Source of the DNA: Galactobacter caseinivorans
GTDB taxonomy: Bacteria > Actinomycetota > Actinomycetes > Actinomycetales > Micrococcaceae
NCBI RefSeq assembly: GCF_003640665.1
Contig: NZ_QQXL01000003.1
Span: 62,001-126,000 of the forward strand
Length of the DNA stretch: 64,000 nucleotides
Direction: 5' to 3'
The position numbers and the translations under genes are program-made. Positions 7,711 through 17,067 of the stretch are shown piece after piece (within the stretch, counting starts at the first letter, position 1; each line of letters opens with the position of its first letter). A model generated the notes under the pieces. The model ran no database searches and had not been told where the DNA came from. It saw nothing but the letters and a program-made list of their open reading frames with translations.

Positions 7711-8903
7711 GGCAGGCACAGGGCCGGCCCCGCGCGGACATTGTGGTGGGGCTGGGCTGGGGAGACGAGGGGAAGGGGGCCACGGTGGACGCCCTGGCCG
7801 CCGGCCCGCACCCGGCGGATCGCGTGGTTCGCTTCAACGGCGGACAGCAGGCCGCTCACACCGTGGTGGCGGGCGGGTTGAAGCACACCTTCTCCACCTT
7901 TGGGGCGGGCACGCTGGCTGGCGTGCCCTCGTGGGTGGGGCCGGACTGCACCTTTGCCCCGCTCGCTGCGGCGGCCGAGGCCACGGCGCTGCGGGCGCTT
8001 GGTCTGCGTCCCGACCTCAGCGTGAGCGCGGACGCGCTGATCACCACGCCCCTGCACGTCGCCGCGAATCTGGCCCGAGAGGCCGCCCGGGGCGGCCAAG
8101 CCCATGGGACCACTGGTACCGGTTTTGGCGAGACGATTGGCCTGGCTGAGCGCTTGGTCGACGCCGGGTTGTCGCCACTGCGCGCCGGTGACCTGGTCGC
8201 GGGCGGCCCCAGCGCTGGCGGCCCCAGCCCCGGCGCAAACCCCGCCGCTGATGCCGCCCGCACGGAGCTGGTGGCGCACCGCCTGGAGCTGATGGTGCAG
8301 GAACTGCAACAGCAAGGACTCACGGGGGTGGAGGCTGGCCGGGACGCCCTGGCCCGCCTGGCCCGCCGGCTGGTGGCCGCCCTGGCCACTTCCGGCGCCC
8401 GCGTGCGCCCCACCGAGGATCTGCTGCAGGAACTGAGCCACGGCTACACCATTTTTGAGGGCGCACAGGGCTTTGGCCTGGACGAGAACTTTGGCGCCCA
8501 GCCCCACACCACCTGGTCCACCACCACCCCGGCCCCCGCCCGCGCGCTGTGCCGAGCCAGCGGCGTCGAGCAGGTGAGGGCCATCGGTTGCCTGCGCAGC
8601 TACGCCACCCGGCATGGCGCCGGGCCGCTGCCCGGTGAGGGCGCGCTGCCGTTTGCGCCGCCGGAACCGGACAACCGGGACGACGGCGCTCAGGGCGCCT
8701 TCCGTACGGGGGCGTGGGACCCAGCGCTGGTGCGTTGGGCGGTGCGGATCACCGGCGTGGAGGCGATCAGCGTGAGCCATACCGACGTGTTTGCCCGCTT
8801 CATGAGCACCGAGGGGGAGCTGGCGCTGGACACGTTTGGCCCGCTGGCGATGGTGGCCAACGGGCCGCAGCGCGAGGCGCGGGTGCTCAGGGGCGGGAGT
8901 TAG
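7707..8903 (+). CDS. Divergent adenylosuccinate-synthetase-like (PurA superfamily) enzyme
   Basis: 398 residues, shorter than typical PurA (about 430). The nucleotide loop GWGDEGKG is intact (Asp20 and Lys23), as is the histidine of the NGG...HT motif (His51), so the residues that phosphorylate IMP at O6 in PurA are present. GTTGTGFGET (134-143) and FEGAQG (250-255) also align. Differences are marked: the aspartate-binding TTGRxRR loop has become AQGAFRTGAWD (328-338), and the guanine-selecting TKLD is VSHTD (356-360). This is unlikely to be the housekeeping enzyme. It may phosphorylate a purine nucleotide and transfer a group other than aspartate, possibly with another NTP. It is translationally coupled to the vWA gene. 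Confidence 0.88.
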   Translation: MRQAQGRPRADIVVGLGWGDEGKGATVDALAAGPHPADRVVRFNGGQQAAHTVVAGGLKHTFSTFGAGTLAGVPSWVGPDCTFAPLAAAAEATALRALGLRPDLSVSADALITTPLHVAANLAREAARGGQAHGTTGTGFGETIGLAERLVDAGLSPLRAGDLVAGGPSAGGPSPGANPAADAARTELVAHRLELMVQELQQQGLTGVEAGRDALARLARRLVAALATSGARVRPTEDLLQELSHGYTIFEGAQGFGLDENFGAQPHTTWSTTTPAPARALCRASGVEQVRAIGCLRSYATRHGAGPLPGEGALPFAPPEPDNRDDGAQGAFRTGAWDPALVRWAVRITGVEAISVSHTDVFARFMSTEGELALDTFGPLAMVANGPQREARVLRGGS

Positions 8904-9499
8904 CCCAGGAGCGTGACGGCTCCGGAGGCCAGGTCGTAAACCGCGCCAACAATCTTCAGCCGCCCGGCCGCCTCGGCCTCGGCCAGGATGGGCGAGGCCT
9001 CGCGCAGGCGCTCCGCGGTGCGCAGGGTGTGCATGGCCACGGCGTCGTCGATCGAGGTGCCGCCGGCCTTTTGTGAGGCGATGACAGAGGGCAGGATGCG
9101 CTCCACCAGGGAGGCCACGGACCCGCCGGGGGTCAGGCCGGTGGAGAGGGTGTGCTCCGCTGCGGTCACGGCGCCGCAGGAGGTGTGGCCAAGGACCAGC
9201 ACCAGCGGGACCTCCAGCTCCGCTACGGCAAACTCCACCGAGCCCACCACGGTCTCGCCCAGGGTGTGGCCGGCGGTGCGGATCGCAAAGAGGTCCCCGT
9301 AGCCGGCATCAAAGGCGTACTCCATGGGCACGCGCGAGTCGGAGCAACCCAGGACGGCGGCGATGGGGTTCTGCCCGTCCGCCAGTACCGAGCGGTGTGA
9401 CACCGAGGTATTGGGACGCTGAGGGGCTCCGCTTTGTGCGCGGTGGGCGCCCTCCATCAGGGTGGTCAGGGCCTGGTCAGGGGAGAGGTTTTGGCTCAT
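8900..9499 (-). CDS. Beta-class carbonic anhydrase
   Basis: Hydrates CO2 to bicarbonate. The 199-residue protein carries the zinc ligands and catalytic pair of beta-CAs: CSDSR (Cys52, Asp54, Arg56) and HTSC (His105, Cys108). It is convergent with the PurA-like gene, and the two stop codons overlap. Confidence 0.95.
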   Translation of the reverse strand: MSQNLSPDQALTTLMEGAHRAQSGAPQRPNTSVSHRSVLADGQNPIAAVLGCSDSRVPMEYAFDAGYGDLFAIRTAGHTLGETVVGSVEFAVAELEVPLVLVLGHTSCGAVTAAEHTLSTGLTPGGSVASLVERILPSVIASQKAGGTSIDDAVAMHTLRTAERLREASPILAEAEAAGRLKIVGAVYDLASGAVTLLG

Positions 9500-9538
9500 G
9501 GTTCACCAGATTACGCCCGGAAACAGGCCTGTGCAGCG

Positions 9539-10216
9539 CTACTTCGCCGCGGCGGAAACCTGCACCAGGCGCGCGGTCTCCGTCAGGAACGCGTCCTCGC
9601 CCTGATCGGCCGTGATCACAAAGGTGTAGCCGCTGATCTTGGTCGTGAGGATGGTCTGGGGGCTCTTGGAGGCGGGCAGCACCCGCTGCTCCCACGCCGT
9701 CCCGTCAACATCCACCGTCTGCCCCGTGGGCACGGAGCCCTCCGTCGCGAGCGAGATCCAGGAAGGATTGGCCTTGTCCGCCTGCAGGACCTTGGCGTAG
9801 TGGGTGTCGTCCTTGACGATGCCCAGCTGCCAAAACCCCACGCCGTCCGCCGCTCCGGGATTCCAGCTGGCCGCGTTGGCGTACCAACCCTGCGGGAACT
9901 GAGGCGAGATGGCCTGAAAGTTCTGCGTCGTGACGGTCTGCTGCGCAATCTCGTCCACGTTGATGCGGTTGCGGTAGGTGTCCACGTTGCTGCCCGGGTT
10001 CAGGAACACCACTGGCAGGGCCACAGCCAGCGTGAGCACCACGGAGATGACCATGCCCTTGACCGTCTGGCTGGCGCGCTTGAGCTGCTTTTCCGTGAGC
10101 GGGGCCTTGAAGCCGGGCTCACCGGGGAGCGGCGCGCGGGGCGCGGCGGAAGCGTCCGACGGCGTGTGCGGAGTCGGAGGCGTGGGTGCGGTGGGCGACG
10201 GGTCAGTCTGGGACAC
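9539..10216 (-). CDS. DUF4245 membrane-anchored protein
   Basis: About 225 residues: a Pro/Thr-rich cytoplasmic N-terminus, one membrane segment (residues about 55-75, VKGMVISVVLTLAVALPVVF), then an extracytoplasmic DUF4245 domain. The GTG at 10216 is chosen because longer readings would overlap the divergent glpX start. Placement beside glpX and fumC is a conserved actinobacterial arrangement (from memory). Function is unknown. Confidence 0.8.
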   Translation of the reverse strand: MSQTDPSPTAPTPPTPHTPSDASAAPRAPLPGEPGFKAPLTEKQLKRASQTVKGMVISVVLTLAVALPVVFLNPGSNVDTYRNRINVDEIAQQTVTTQNFQAISPQFPQGWYANAASWNPGAADGVGFWQLGIVKDDTHYAKVLQADKANPSWISLATEGSVPTGQTVDVDGTAWEQRVLPASKSPQTILTTKISGYTFVITADQGEDAFLTETARLVQVSAAAK

Positions 10217-10351
10217 CCGGCCATTGTCTCGCACTGCACTCCACAACCCCAATCGCCCCTCGCCGCCACCCCAGCAGACAGCGACTAGGATGGAACGCGC
10301 ACGGTGTGGTGGCGTTTGCCGCCGCGCGCCACTGATCAGAAGAGGATCTCC

Positions 10352-11374
10352 GTGACCGCCGAACACGACTACTCGCACCTGTCCCCCCGACTCTCCGTCA
10401 GCGACGCCGAGCCCGACCGCAACCTGGCCATGGAGCTGGTGCGCGTGACCGAGGTCGCCGCGATTGCCTCCGGCCCGTGGGTTGGCATGGGAGACAAGGA
10501 CTCAGCAGACGGCGCAGCAGTGGACGCCATGCGCGCCATGCTTGGCTCCGTCAACGTCAACGGCATTGTGGTCATTGGCGAGGGCGAGAAGGACGAGGCG
10601 CCCATGCTCTTTAACGGCGAGCACGTGGGTTCCGGCGACGGCCCCGAGGTGGACGTCGCGGTGGATCCCATCGATGGCACCCGCCTCACGGCGCTCGGCG
10701 TGAACAACGCCCTCTCCGTGTTGGCCGTGGCGGAGCGAGGGTCCATGTTTGACCCCTCCGCCGTGTTCTACATGGAGAAGCTGGTGGTGGGTCCCGCCGC
10801 CGCGGAGTTCGTTGACCTGCGCCTGCCGGTCAAGCAGAACATCCAGCTGATTGCCAAGGCCCTGAACAAGAAGGTCTCCCAGGTCACCGTGACCGTGCTT
10901 GATCGCCCCCGCCACGAGGGCCTCATCCGCGAGATTCGCGAGTCCGGCGCCCGCACCAAGCTGATCATGGACGGTGACGTGGCAGCGGCCATCGCCGCGG
11001 TCCGTCCCGATTCCGGCGTGGACGCGCTCATGGGTATCGGCGGCACCCCGGAGGGCATCGTCACCGCCTGCGCCATCCGCGCCCTTGGTGGCGTCATCCA
11101 GGGCCGCCTGTGGCCCAAGGATGAGGCAGAGAAGCAGCAGGCGCTTGACGCTGGCCACGAGCTGGGCCGCGTGCTGACCACCACTGATCTGGTCACGAGC
11201 GATAACTGCTACTTCGCCGCCACCGGCATCACCGACGGCGACCTGCTGCGCGGCGTGCGCTACCGCGGCGACCGCATTGTGACGCAGTCGCTGGTCATGC
11301 GCGCCAAGTCCGGCACCGTGCGCATGGTGGAGGCGGAGCACCGCAGCAGTAAGTGGGAGCCCTTCACCCGCTGA
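10352..11374 (+). CDS. glpX: Class II fructose-1,6-bisphosphatase
   Basis: Gluconeogenic hydrolysis of fructose-1,6-bisphosphate. The 340-residue protein has the inositol-phosphatase-like metal motif DPIDGT (105-110), preceded by [11 protein letters not shown], and the GIGGTPEG loop, all characteristic of GlpX. The start is GTG 10352 with AGAGGA about six bases upstream; an earlier in-frame GTG (10304) has no ribosome site. A strong terminator follows. Confidence 0.95.
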   Translation: MTAEHDYSHLSPRLSVSDAEPDRNLAMELVRVTEVAAIASGPWVGMGDKDSADGAAVDAMRAMLGSVNVNGIVVIGEGEKDEAPMLFNGEHVGSGDGPEVDVAVDPIDGTRLTALGVNNALSVLAVAERGSMFDPSAVFYMEKLVVGPAAAEFVDLRLPVKQNIQLIAKALNKKVSQVTVTVLDRPRHEGLIREIRESGARTKLIMDGDVAAAIAAVRPDSGVDALMGIGGTPEGIVTACAIRALGGVIQGRLWPKDEAEKQQALDAGHELGRVLTTTDLVTSDNCYFAATGITDGDLLRGVRYRGDRIVTQSLVMRAKSGTVRMVEAEHRSSKWEPFTR

Positions 11375-11394
11375 TCGCGGCTGGCCCCACCACG

Positions 11395-11458
11395 ACCGAG
11401 GTCCCCGTCCGCTCACCCCTCCTGGGAGGGGCAAGCGGACGGGGACCTCGGTTTTTTT
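11395..11458 (+). terminator. Intrinsic terminator of glpX
   Basis: A 19-bp perfect stem starting ACCGAGGTCCCC and ending GGGGACCTCGGT, with a second small stem in the loop, followed by seven T residues on the plus strand. It lies shortly after the glpX stop. Confidence 0.95.
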
Positions 11459-11494
11459 GTGCCCGACGCCGCGTGGCAGGGGCCGCGGGCCGGT

Positions 11495-12697
11495 TCAGCC
11501 TGCGGTGTAGCCCAGGTAGGCTTCCACGCCGTCGCTGCCCTGCGCCGTGACCGGCAGATCCTGACCCTCAACGAAGGCGCTCTCGCCGCGTTCCAGTTCC
11601 AGGGTTGACCCGTCGGCAGCGGTGAGCGTGAGGCTGCCAGCCACCACCACGACGGCGGCTGCACCGCTGCCTGGCAGGGTCACCGGGGTCTCTGCGTGGC
11701 TGATGCGCGCCAGATCAAACTCGGCAAAGCCGGAGCGGTAGATCTCCAGGCCCGGCGCGGGGGAGAGCGGCTGGACGCGGTGCGGATCCAGCGGCTCAAA
11801 GAGCACAATCCGCAACAGTTCCGGCACGTCCACGTGCTTGGAAGTGAGCCCACCGCGCAGCACATTGTCTGAGTTGGCCATGATTTCCACGCCGGTGCCG
11901 TGCAGGTAGGCGTGGATGTTCCCCGCGGGGAGGGAGAGTGCCTCGCCGGGCTTGAGCGAGACCAGGTGCAGCAGCAGCGCCAAGAGCGCGCCGGTGTCCC
12001 CGGGGTGGAAGGCCGCCAGGCGGGGGAGCAGGCCAAGGGACGGATTGGTCGCGGCCGCGTCGTCGCTCGCCGCATCCACGGCACGCGCGCCGAGCAGCGC
12101 AAGCCGGCGCACGTCGTCGTCCGCTTGCAGCAGCAACGCCACCGCGGGGGCCAGGTCTCCGGCGCGCAGCGCATCGGCGATGTTCAGGGCCGCGTTGCGC
12201 GCGCCCTCCACCTCCACATGGGCTGCCAGCCAGTCAAAGGCCGGCGCGCTCGCGGCGGTGTCGCGGAAGCCACTGAGCGCCTCGAAGGCCGTCAGCGCCA
12301 CGATCATCTCCGGCTTGTGCTGATCATCGCGGTAGTTGCGATCCGGGGCATCCTGCGCGGGACCCGTGGCCTCCTCCGCCGCAAAGCCGGCCGCGGCCTG
12401 CTCCAGGTTCGGGTGGACCTGGAGGGAAAGCGGCTCAGAGGCGGCAAGGATCTTGAGCAGGAACGGCAGGCGCCCATGCTCGGAGGCCACTGCGGCACCC
12501 AGCATGCCCTCGGGGTCGGAGGCGATCGCCGCGTCCAGCGGCAGCCCCTGGGGCTCCAAGACGGACGGCGCGCCCGGGTGCGCCCCGATCCACAGCTCCG
12601 CTTCCGGCGAGCCGGAGGGCTCGCGGCCAAAGAGTTCGGCCAGGGAGGTCTTGGACCCCCAGGCATAGTCGCGGACGGTGTTGCTCAGTTTCTGCAC
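11495..12697 (-). CDS. manA: Class I mannose-6-phosphate isomerase
   Basis: Interconverts fructose-6-phosphate and mannose-6-phosphate, feeding GDP-mannose for cell-envelope glycans and protein mannosylation (the PMT gene lies in this window). The 400-residue protein shows the type I PMI zinc-site segments LQVHPN and HKPEMIVAL, and GNIHAYLHGTGVEIMANSDNVLRGGLT. The start is a GTG with AGGAG upstream. It follows the LCP gene on the same strand by a short gap, probably in the same operon. Confidence 0.95.
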   Translation of the reverse strand: MQKLSNTVRDYAWGSKTSLAELFGREPSGSPEAELWIGAHPGAPSVLEPQGLPLDAAIASDPEGMLGAAVASEHGRLPFLLKILAASEPLSLQVHPNLEQAAAGFAAEEATGPAQDAPDRNYRDDQHKPEMIVALTAFEALSGFRDTAASAPAFDWLAAHVEVEGARNAALNIADALRAGDLAPAVALLLQADDDVRRLALLGARAVDAASDDAAATNPSLGLLPRLAAFHPGDTGALLALLLHLVSLKPGEALSLPAGNIHAYLHGTGVEIMANSDNVLRGGLTSKHVDVPELLRIVLFEPLDPHRVQPLSPAPGLEIYRSGFAEFDLARISHAETPVTLPGSGAAAVVVVAGSLTLTAADGSTLELERGESAFVEGQDLPVTAQGSDGVEAYLGYTAG

Positions 12698-12720
12698 GTC
12701 TACTCCTGGGTGTGGGGGGT

Positions 12721-14337
12721 CTAGCCTGCGGAGCAGGCGTCGTTGTTCTGGACGATGGACTCGATGGTGGAGTTCTGCCCGTTCAACTCCAGCTGCACCA
12801 GGTACTTCTCGGTGATCGGTTCCCCGTTGGGCTGCTTGGTGGGCACGGCTGCCTCGCCGTTCTTCAGCTTGCTCTCGTTCTCCCCGTCAGAGGACTTGGA
12901 GGATTTGGAGGACTTGGAAGAGGACTTGGGGCTGGCCGCCGCCTTGGATTCCTTGTCCGCCTTGGCCTTCTTGGCGCCCTCATCCGTCGCGGTGGCGACC
13001 AGGGTCTTCACGCGGTCATGGATCTGGTCGTAGTCCGGGTAGGTGGAGAACTTCTTGCCCGGAATGCCAAAGTCAGGCGCGCCGAGCGTGAGGCGCAGGA
13101 AGGGATTCTTGCGTGACTTATCCGCCAGGTTCACAAAGTCACCGAGCTGGCCCTGGGGCAGATTGGTGTGAATGATCTGCTTGCCCGTGTCCATGATCTG
13201 GGTGAAGTTCGTCAGCAGGTTCTGCGGGGTGAACTGATTGATCATGGCCTGTTGCAGGCACTGCTGGCGGCGAATGCGGTGATAGTCCGTGGTGAAGTCA
13301 CGGCTGCGGGCGTACCAGAGCGCCTGGTTGCCGGTGAAGTGCTTCTTGCCAGGGGAGAACCAGTGCGTCTTCAGGTTGGTGCCCGGCCACGGCTTCTTGG
13401 TGTTGTACGGCACCCAGCCGCCGGCCGTGATGTTCACGCCGCCCATGGCGTCAATCAGCTCGCGGAAACCGCCCATGTCCACCACCACATAGGACTTGAC
13501 CTTCAGGCCGGTGACCTGGCTGGCCGCCTCCATGGTGGCCTGCGCGCCCGGGTCGGAGACGCCGGGGTAGAGGTTCTTATGCTTCTCCTCCACGATCGGG
13601 TAGATCGAGTTGAAGATGCACTCGTCGCCGCAGCTGTAGCCGTCCGGGTAGACCTTGTGCATGGGGGAGTCGGTGGGGAAGGGGACGTTTTGCAGATTGC
13701 GCGGAATGGAGATCACCGCAGCGCGCCCTGAGGCGGCGTCGATGGACCACACGGCGGAGGAGTCCGGGCGCAGGCCAACGCGGTCTGAGCCCGCGTCCCC
13801 GCCCATCACCAGGATGTTGTAGCGCCCATCCACGGCGTCGATGGGTGGGCCGGAGGCAAAGATTCCGGACAGGGCTGCGCGGCCCTTGAACAACACATAG
13901 CTTCCGTAGCCCAAGGATCCGGTGGTAGCGACGACACCGAGCAGGACGGCGACGGTGACAATGACCTTCATGCCCGGGGCCAAGAGCCCTGGGTGAATGA
14001 TGCTGAGGGTATTGAGGAAGATGGCCAGCCAGCCCAGCGCCAGCGCGGCAAGGACAATCCCGCCGATCAGCTGGAACGTGGGGTGAGCCACCAGGGAAAT
14101 GAGCCAGGAACGCTGCACCAGCAAGAGCACCAGGGCCACCAAGATGAGCGCCCAGCACGTCATGGTGACGGTCAGCGCTGCGCGGCCGAGGCGCTTGTTT
14201 CCGGCCACGATCTGCGCGCCGCCGGGGACCAGAAGGGTGAGGAGCCAGAGGGTCCAGGCGCGCTTGGTGCGCACGGGGGCCGTCTGATCCTCCGGGTGGC
14301 GGACCGGATCGTCCTGCCTCAAGAGCGTCCCCGTCAT
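12721..14337 (-). CDS. LytR-CpsA-Psr (LCP) family cell-wall glycopolymer ligase
   Basis: LCP enzymes attach undecaprenyl-linked glycopolymers to peptidoglycan outside the membrane. The 538-residue protein has a multi-helix N-terminal membrane region (about residues 30-150, three or four helices instead of the usual single one). The LCP catalytic domain follows, with [13 protein letters not shown], the Arg-rich SIPRNLQ segment, and [17 protein letters not shown] Lys/Ser-rich stretch and a conserved tail close the C-terminus. The start overlaps the purE stop (ATGA). Nearby manA and glycosyltransferases fit a cell-envelope role. Confidence 0.93.
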   Translation of the reverse strand: MTGTLLRQDDPVRHPEDQTAPVRTKRAWTLWLLTLLVPGGAQIVAGNKRLGRAALTVTMTCWALILVALVLLLVQRSWLISLVAHPTFQLIGGIVLAALALGWLAIFLNTLSIIHPGLLAPGMKVIVTVAVLLGVVATTGSLGYGSYVLFKGRAALSGIFASGPPIDAVDGRYNILVMGGDAGSDRVGLRPDSSAVWSIDAASGRAAVISIPRNLQNVPFPTDSPMHKVYPDGYSCGDECIFNSIYPIVEEKHKNLYPGVSDPGAQATMEAASQVTGLKVKSYVVVDMGGFRELIDAMGGVNITAGGWVPYNTKKPWPGTNLKTHWFSPGKKHFTGNQALWYARSRDFTTDYHRIRRQQCLQQAMINQFTPQNLLTNFTQIMDTGKQIIHTNLPQGQLGDFVNLADKSRKNPFLRLTLGAPDFGIPGKKFSTYPDYDQIHDRVKTLVATATDEGAKKAKADKESKAAASPKSSSKSSKSSKSSDGENESKLKNGEAAVPTKQPNGEPITEKYLVQLELNGQNSTIESIVQNNDACSAG

Positions 14338-14867
14338 GCGCCCTGCCCTGCCCGGGCGGCGGCCAGCGCCTGGCCCTTGGCCTGGGCCACGCGGCGCAGT
14401 TCCTCGGAGAAATCAAGCAGTGCCGAGCGCAGCCGGCCCGCCTCCGCGTCGGTGCCGGCGGCCAGCGTGCGCACGGCCAACAGGCCGGCGTTGCGCGCCC
14501 CGCCGATGGACACTGTCGCGACGGGGACGCCGGCGGGCATCTGCACAATCGAGAGCAGGGAATCCATGCCGTCCAGGTATTTCAGCGGGACGGGAACGCC
14601 AATGACGGGAAGGGGGGTCACGGAGGCAAGCATCCCCGGAAGGTGCGCCGCGCCGCCCGCGCCAGCGATGATGACGCTCAGCCCGCGCTCGTGGGCCGTG
14701 CGCCCGTAATCAATCATGTCCTGGGGCATGCGGTGAGCTGAGACCACGCCCACCTCATAGCTGATGCCAAACTCGTCCAGGGCGTCGGCTGCGGCCTGCA
14801 TGACCGGCCAATCGGAGTCGGAGCCCATCACGATTCCCACGCGTGGGTTCTGCTTCTCGGTGCTCAT
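14334..14867 (-). CDS. purE: 5-(carboxyamino)imidazole ribonucleotide mutase
   Basis: Class I PurE converts N5-CAIR to CAIR in de novo purine synthesis. The 177-residue protein has [14 protein letters not shown], the VSAHRMP loop and [13 protein letters not shown], all active-site signatures. The ATG at 14867 (MSTEKQN) is preceded by AAGGG; longer in-frame starts lack support. It works with PurK, encoded 158 bp upstream on the same strand, and overlaps the LCP gene by four bases. Confidence 0.96.
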   Translation of the reverse strand: MSTEKQNPRVGIVMGSDSDWPVMQAAADALDEFGISYEVGVVSAHRMPQDMIDYGRTAHERGLSVIIAGAGGAAHLPGMLASVTPLPVIGVPVPLKYLDGMDSLLSIVQMPAGVPVATVSIGGARNAGLLAVRTLAAGTDAEAGRLRSALLDFSEELRRVAQAKGQALAAARAGQGA

Positions 14868-15025
14868 GGTGCCCTTGGTCCTTCGTTTGGTTTTCATCAT
14901 CACTGCCACGCCAGTCACTGCGGCGCTTGCCCAGCGTTTCACGCGCGTCCCGCGCCCGGATCAACCCGGCGTCGGACTTTGTGCCTGCGTCCCATCACCG
15001 CAAGGGGGGATGCGACGCGAACTCA

Positions 15026-16177
15026 TCACGCGCCGTCGCGCACGATACCCGCCACACGTGTCGCCCGGGTGCGCAACACGTCAACATCTTCCCCGGGAAC
15101 TCCCACCACGTTCACGTGGCCAATCTTGCGCCCCGGCCGCACCGACTTGCCGTACATGTGGATCTTGGCGGTGGGGTCCGCGGCCAGCGCGGCCGGGAAG
15201 GCCTCGTGAAGTTCCTGGTTGTCCCCGCCCAAGTAGTTCTTCATGACGGTGGGGCCGGCCAACGGGGCTGTCTCCCCGAGCGGCCAGTCAAGGACGGCGC
15301 GCAGGTGCTGCTCAAACTGGCTGGTGTAGGAGCCGTCCTGGGACCAGTGGCCCGTGTTGTGCGGGCGCATAGCGAGCTCATTGATGATGAAGCCGGGTGC
15401 GCGGCCGGGGACTTCAAAGAGCTCCACCGCGAGCACGCCAGTGACGCCCAGCTCGTGGGCCAGAGTGGTGGCGGTGGAGACGGCCGCTGCGGCCACGGCT
15501 TGGTCCAGCTCGGGGGCGGGCACAATCACCTCGTCGCACACGCCGTTGACCTGAATGGTGTGAGCCACCGGCCAGGCACGGACCTCGCCGGAGGGGTTGC
15601 GGGCCACCAGGATGGAGAGCTCGCGGGAGAAGTCCACCTTCTCCTCCAGGAGCACGCTCGCGGAGTCAAGCCACTCCTGCAGCCCCTCCACGTCCTCGCG
15701 GCCAACCACGCGCACGCCCTTGCCGTCGTATCCGCCGCGAGGGGTCTTAGCGATGATGGGCCAGCCGGTGGCCTCGCCAAACTCGGTGACCTGCTCGGTG
15801 GTGGCGGCCTCCGCCCAGGCCGGGTTGGGCAGGCCAAGGCGCGCCACAGCGCGGCGCATCTCCAACTTGTCCTGCGCGTGGAGCAGCGCGGAGGAGCCGG
15901 GGTGCACCGCGATGCCCTCCGCCTCCATGGCGGCCAGGATGGGCTGAGGGACGTGCTCGTGATCAAAGGTGACCACGTCCACCGCCCGGGCAAAGCTGAG
16001 CACGGTGTCCATGTCCTTGTAATCCCCGATGGGGGCGCTGGCCACCGCGTGGGCGGAGGACACGTCATCCGCCTCACACAAGATGGAGAGCTCAAGGCCG
16101 AGGTTGAGGGCTGCGGGGGCCATCATGCGGGCCAACTGGCCTCCACCGATGACGCCGATTTTTGGGGTGCGCACCAC
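15026..16177 (-). CDS. purK: 5-(carboxyamino)imidazole ribonucleotide synthase
   Basis: An ATP-grasp enzyme that carboxylates AIR to N5-CAIR with bicarbonate and ATP. The 383-residue protein shows the N-terminal GVIGGGQLARMM dinucleotide-like motif, the ATP-grasp segments AKTPRGGYDGKGV and LLEEKVDFSRELSI, and the metal-site NELAMRPHNTGHW. The start is a GTG or ATG-type codon at 16177, in the divergent gap shared with the GtrA gene. Confidence 0.96.
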   Translation of the reverse strand: MVRTPKIGVIGGGQLARMMAPAALNLGLELSILCEADDVSSAHAVASAPIGDYKDMDTVLSFARAVDVVTFDHEHVPQPILAAMEAEGIAVHPGSSALLHAQDKLEMRRAVARLGLPNPAWAEAATTEQVTEFGEATGWPIIAKTPRGGYDGKGVRVVGREDVEGLQEWLDSASVLLEEKVDFSRELSILVARNPSGEVRAWPVAHTIQVNGVCDEVIVPAPELDQAVAAAAVSTATTLAHELGVTGVLAVELFEVPGRAPGFIINELAMRPHNTGHWSQDGSYTSQFEQHLRAVLDWPLGETAPLAGPTVMKNYLGGDNQELHEAFPAALAADPTAKIHMYGKSVRPGRKIGHVNVVGVPGEDVDVLRTRATRVAGIVRDGA

Positions 16178-16286
16178 ACTAGGTTAGCGAACCAGCCCTT
16201 GAGATCCGCTGAGAGACGCCCCGTAACGCCGTCAGAGTGAGGCGTGCCACCAGCGCGTTAACAGAAAGCACGCGCTAGGATGAACT

Positions 16287-16300
16287 GTTGCGCGCGCAAC
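16287..16300. promoter_or_regulatory. 14-bp perfect palindrome upstream of the GtrA gene
   Basis: GTTGCGCGCGCAAC is self-complementary and lies in the purK/GtrA divergent gap, just after TAGGAT (16276-16281), which could be a -10 element. It is a possible operator; no ligand can be proposed. Confidence 0.35.
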
Positions 16301-16375
16301 GTAGTCATTGTTGCGCCCACGGGCCCGGTAGGTCCATGGGACGTGCACCCCATGGCTGCCAAGGTAAGGACAAGT

Positions 16376-17029
16376 GTGAACAAGCTGTACCAACGAGTGC
16401 TGGGACTGATCCGGATGCTCTGGCGCGAGGTCGCCAAGTTCGGAGTGGTTGGCGCTGTGGCCTGGGTCATCGACTCGGCCATCTTCCTTTACCTGATGAA
16501 CGGCCCGCTCCACCAGGGCGAGGTCTGGGCCAAGGGCTGGGCCACGGTCGTGGCCGCCCTCTTTAGCTGGGCCGCCAACCGCTGGTGGACCTTCCGCCAC
16601 CGCAAGCAGGCCAACGCCGGGCGCGAGGCCCTGCTCTTCTTCCTCATGAACGCGATCGGCCTGCTCATCGCCGCCGGCTGCGTGGCCTTCACCAAGTACG
16701 TGCTGAACATGAACAGCCAGGCTGCCATCTTCATTGCTGGCTCCGTGGTTGGCCTGGTGCTCGGCACCATCTTCCGCTACTTCGCCTACCGCTTCTGGGT
16801 CTTCAACGAGGCCCTTGACCAGGAGCCGGAGTTTGCCGGCGACCACGAGCTGCTGCACAGCCAGGTGGCCGCAGGGGCCATGACCCAGGCAGAGGCGCAC
16901 GCGCTCGCCGTGGCCGCCAACCTGGAGGGCGCCGCCGGCTTTGACCCGGCGCTTCCCATGGAGGAGGAGGCGCTGGACGCCGAGGTGGCTCGCGAGGAAA
17001 ACCACGCGAAGGACCCCTCGCAGGGCTAA
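16376..17029 (+). CDS. GtrA-family membrane protein
   Basis: GtrA-like proteins are small four-helix membrane proteins thought to help lipid-linked sugars cross the membrane for glycosylation. Four hydrophobic segments are seen (FGVVGAVAWVIDSAIFLYLM; GWATVVAALFSWAANRWWTF; ALLFFLMNAIGLLIAAGCVAF; AAIFIAGSVVGLVLGTIF), ending in the family's YRFWVF. The soluble acidic tail of about 70 residues is extra. GTG 16376 is preferred because AAGGA lies five bases upstream; in-frame ATGs at 16352 and 16280 are alternatives. Confidence 0.85.
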   Translation: MNKLYQRVLGLIRMLWREVAKFGVVGAVAWVIDSAIFLYLMNGPLHQGEVWAKGWATVVAALFSWAANRWWTFRHRKQANAGREALLFFLMNAIGLLIAAGCVAFTKYVLNMNSQAAIFIAGSVVGLVLGTIFRYFAYRFWVFNEALDQEPEFAGDHELLHSQVAAGAMTQAEAHALAVAANLEGAAGFDPALPMEEEALDAEVAREENHAKDPSQG

Positions 17030-17067
17030 GGCGGCTCTGCGCCGACTGCCCGACGCCGCGTGGTCGG

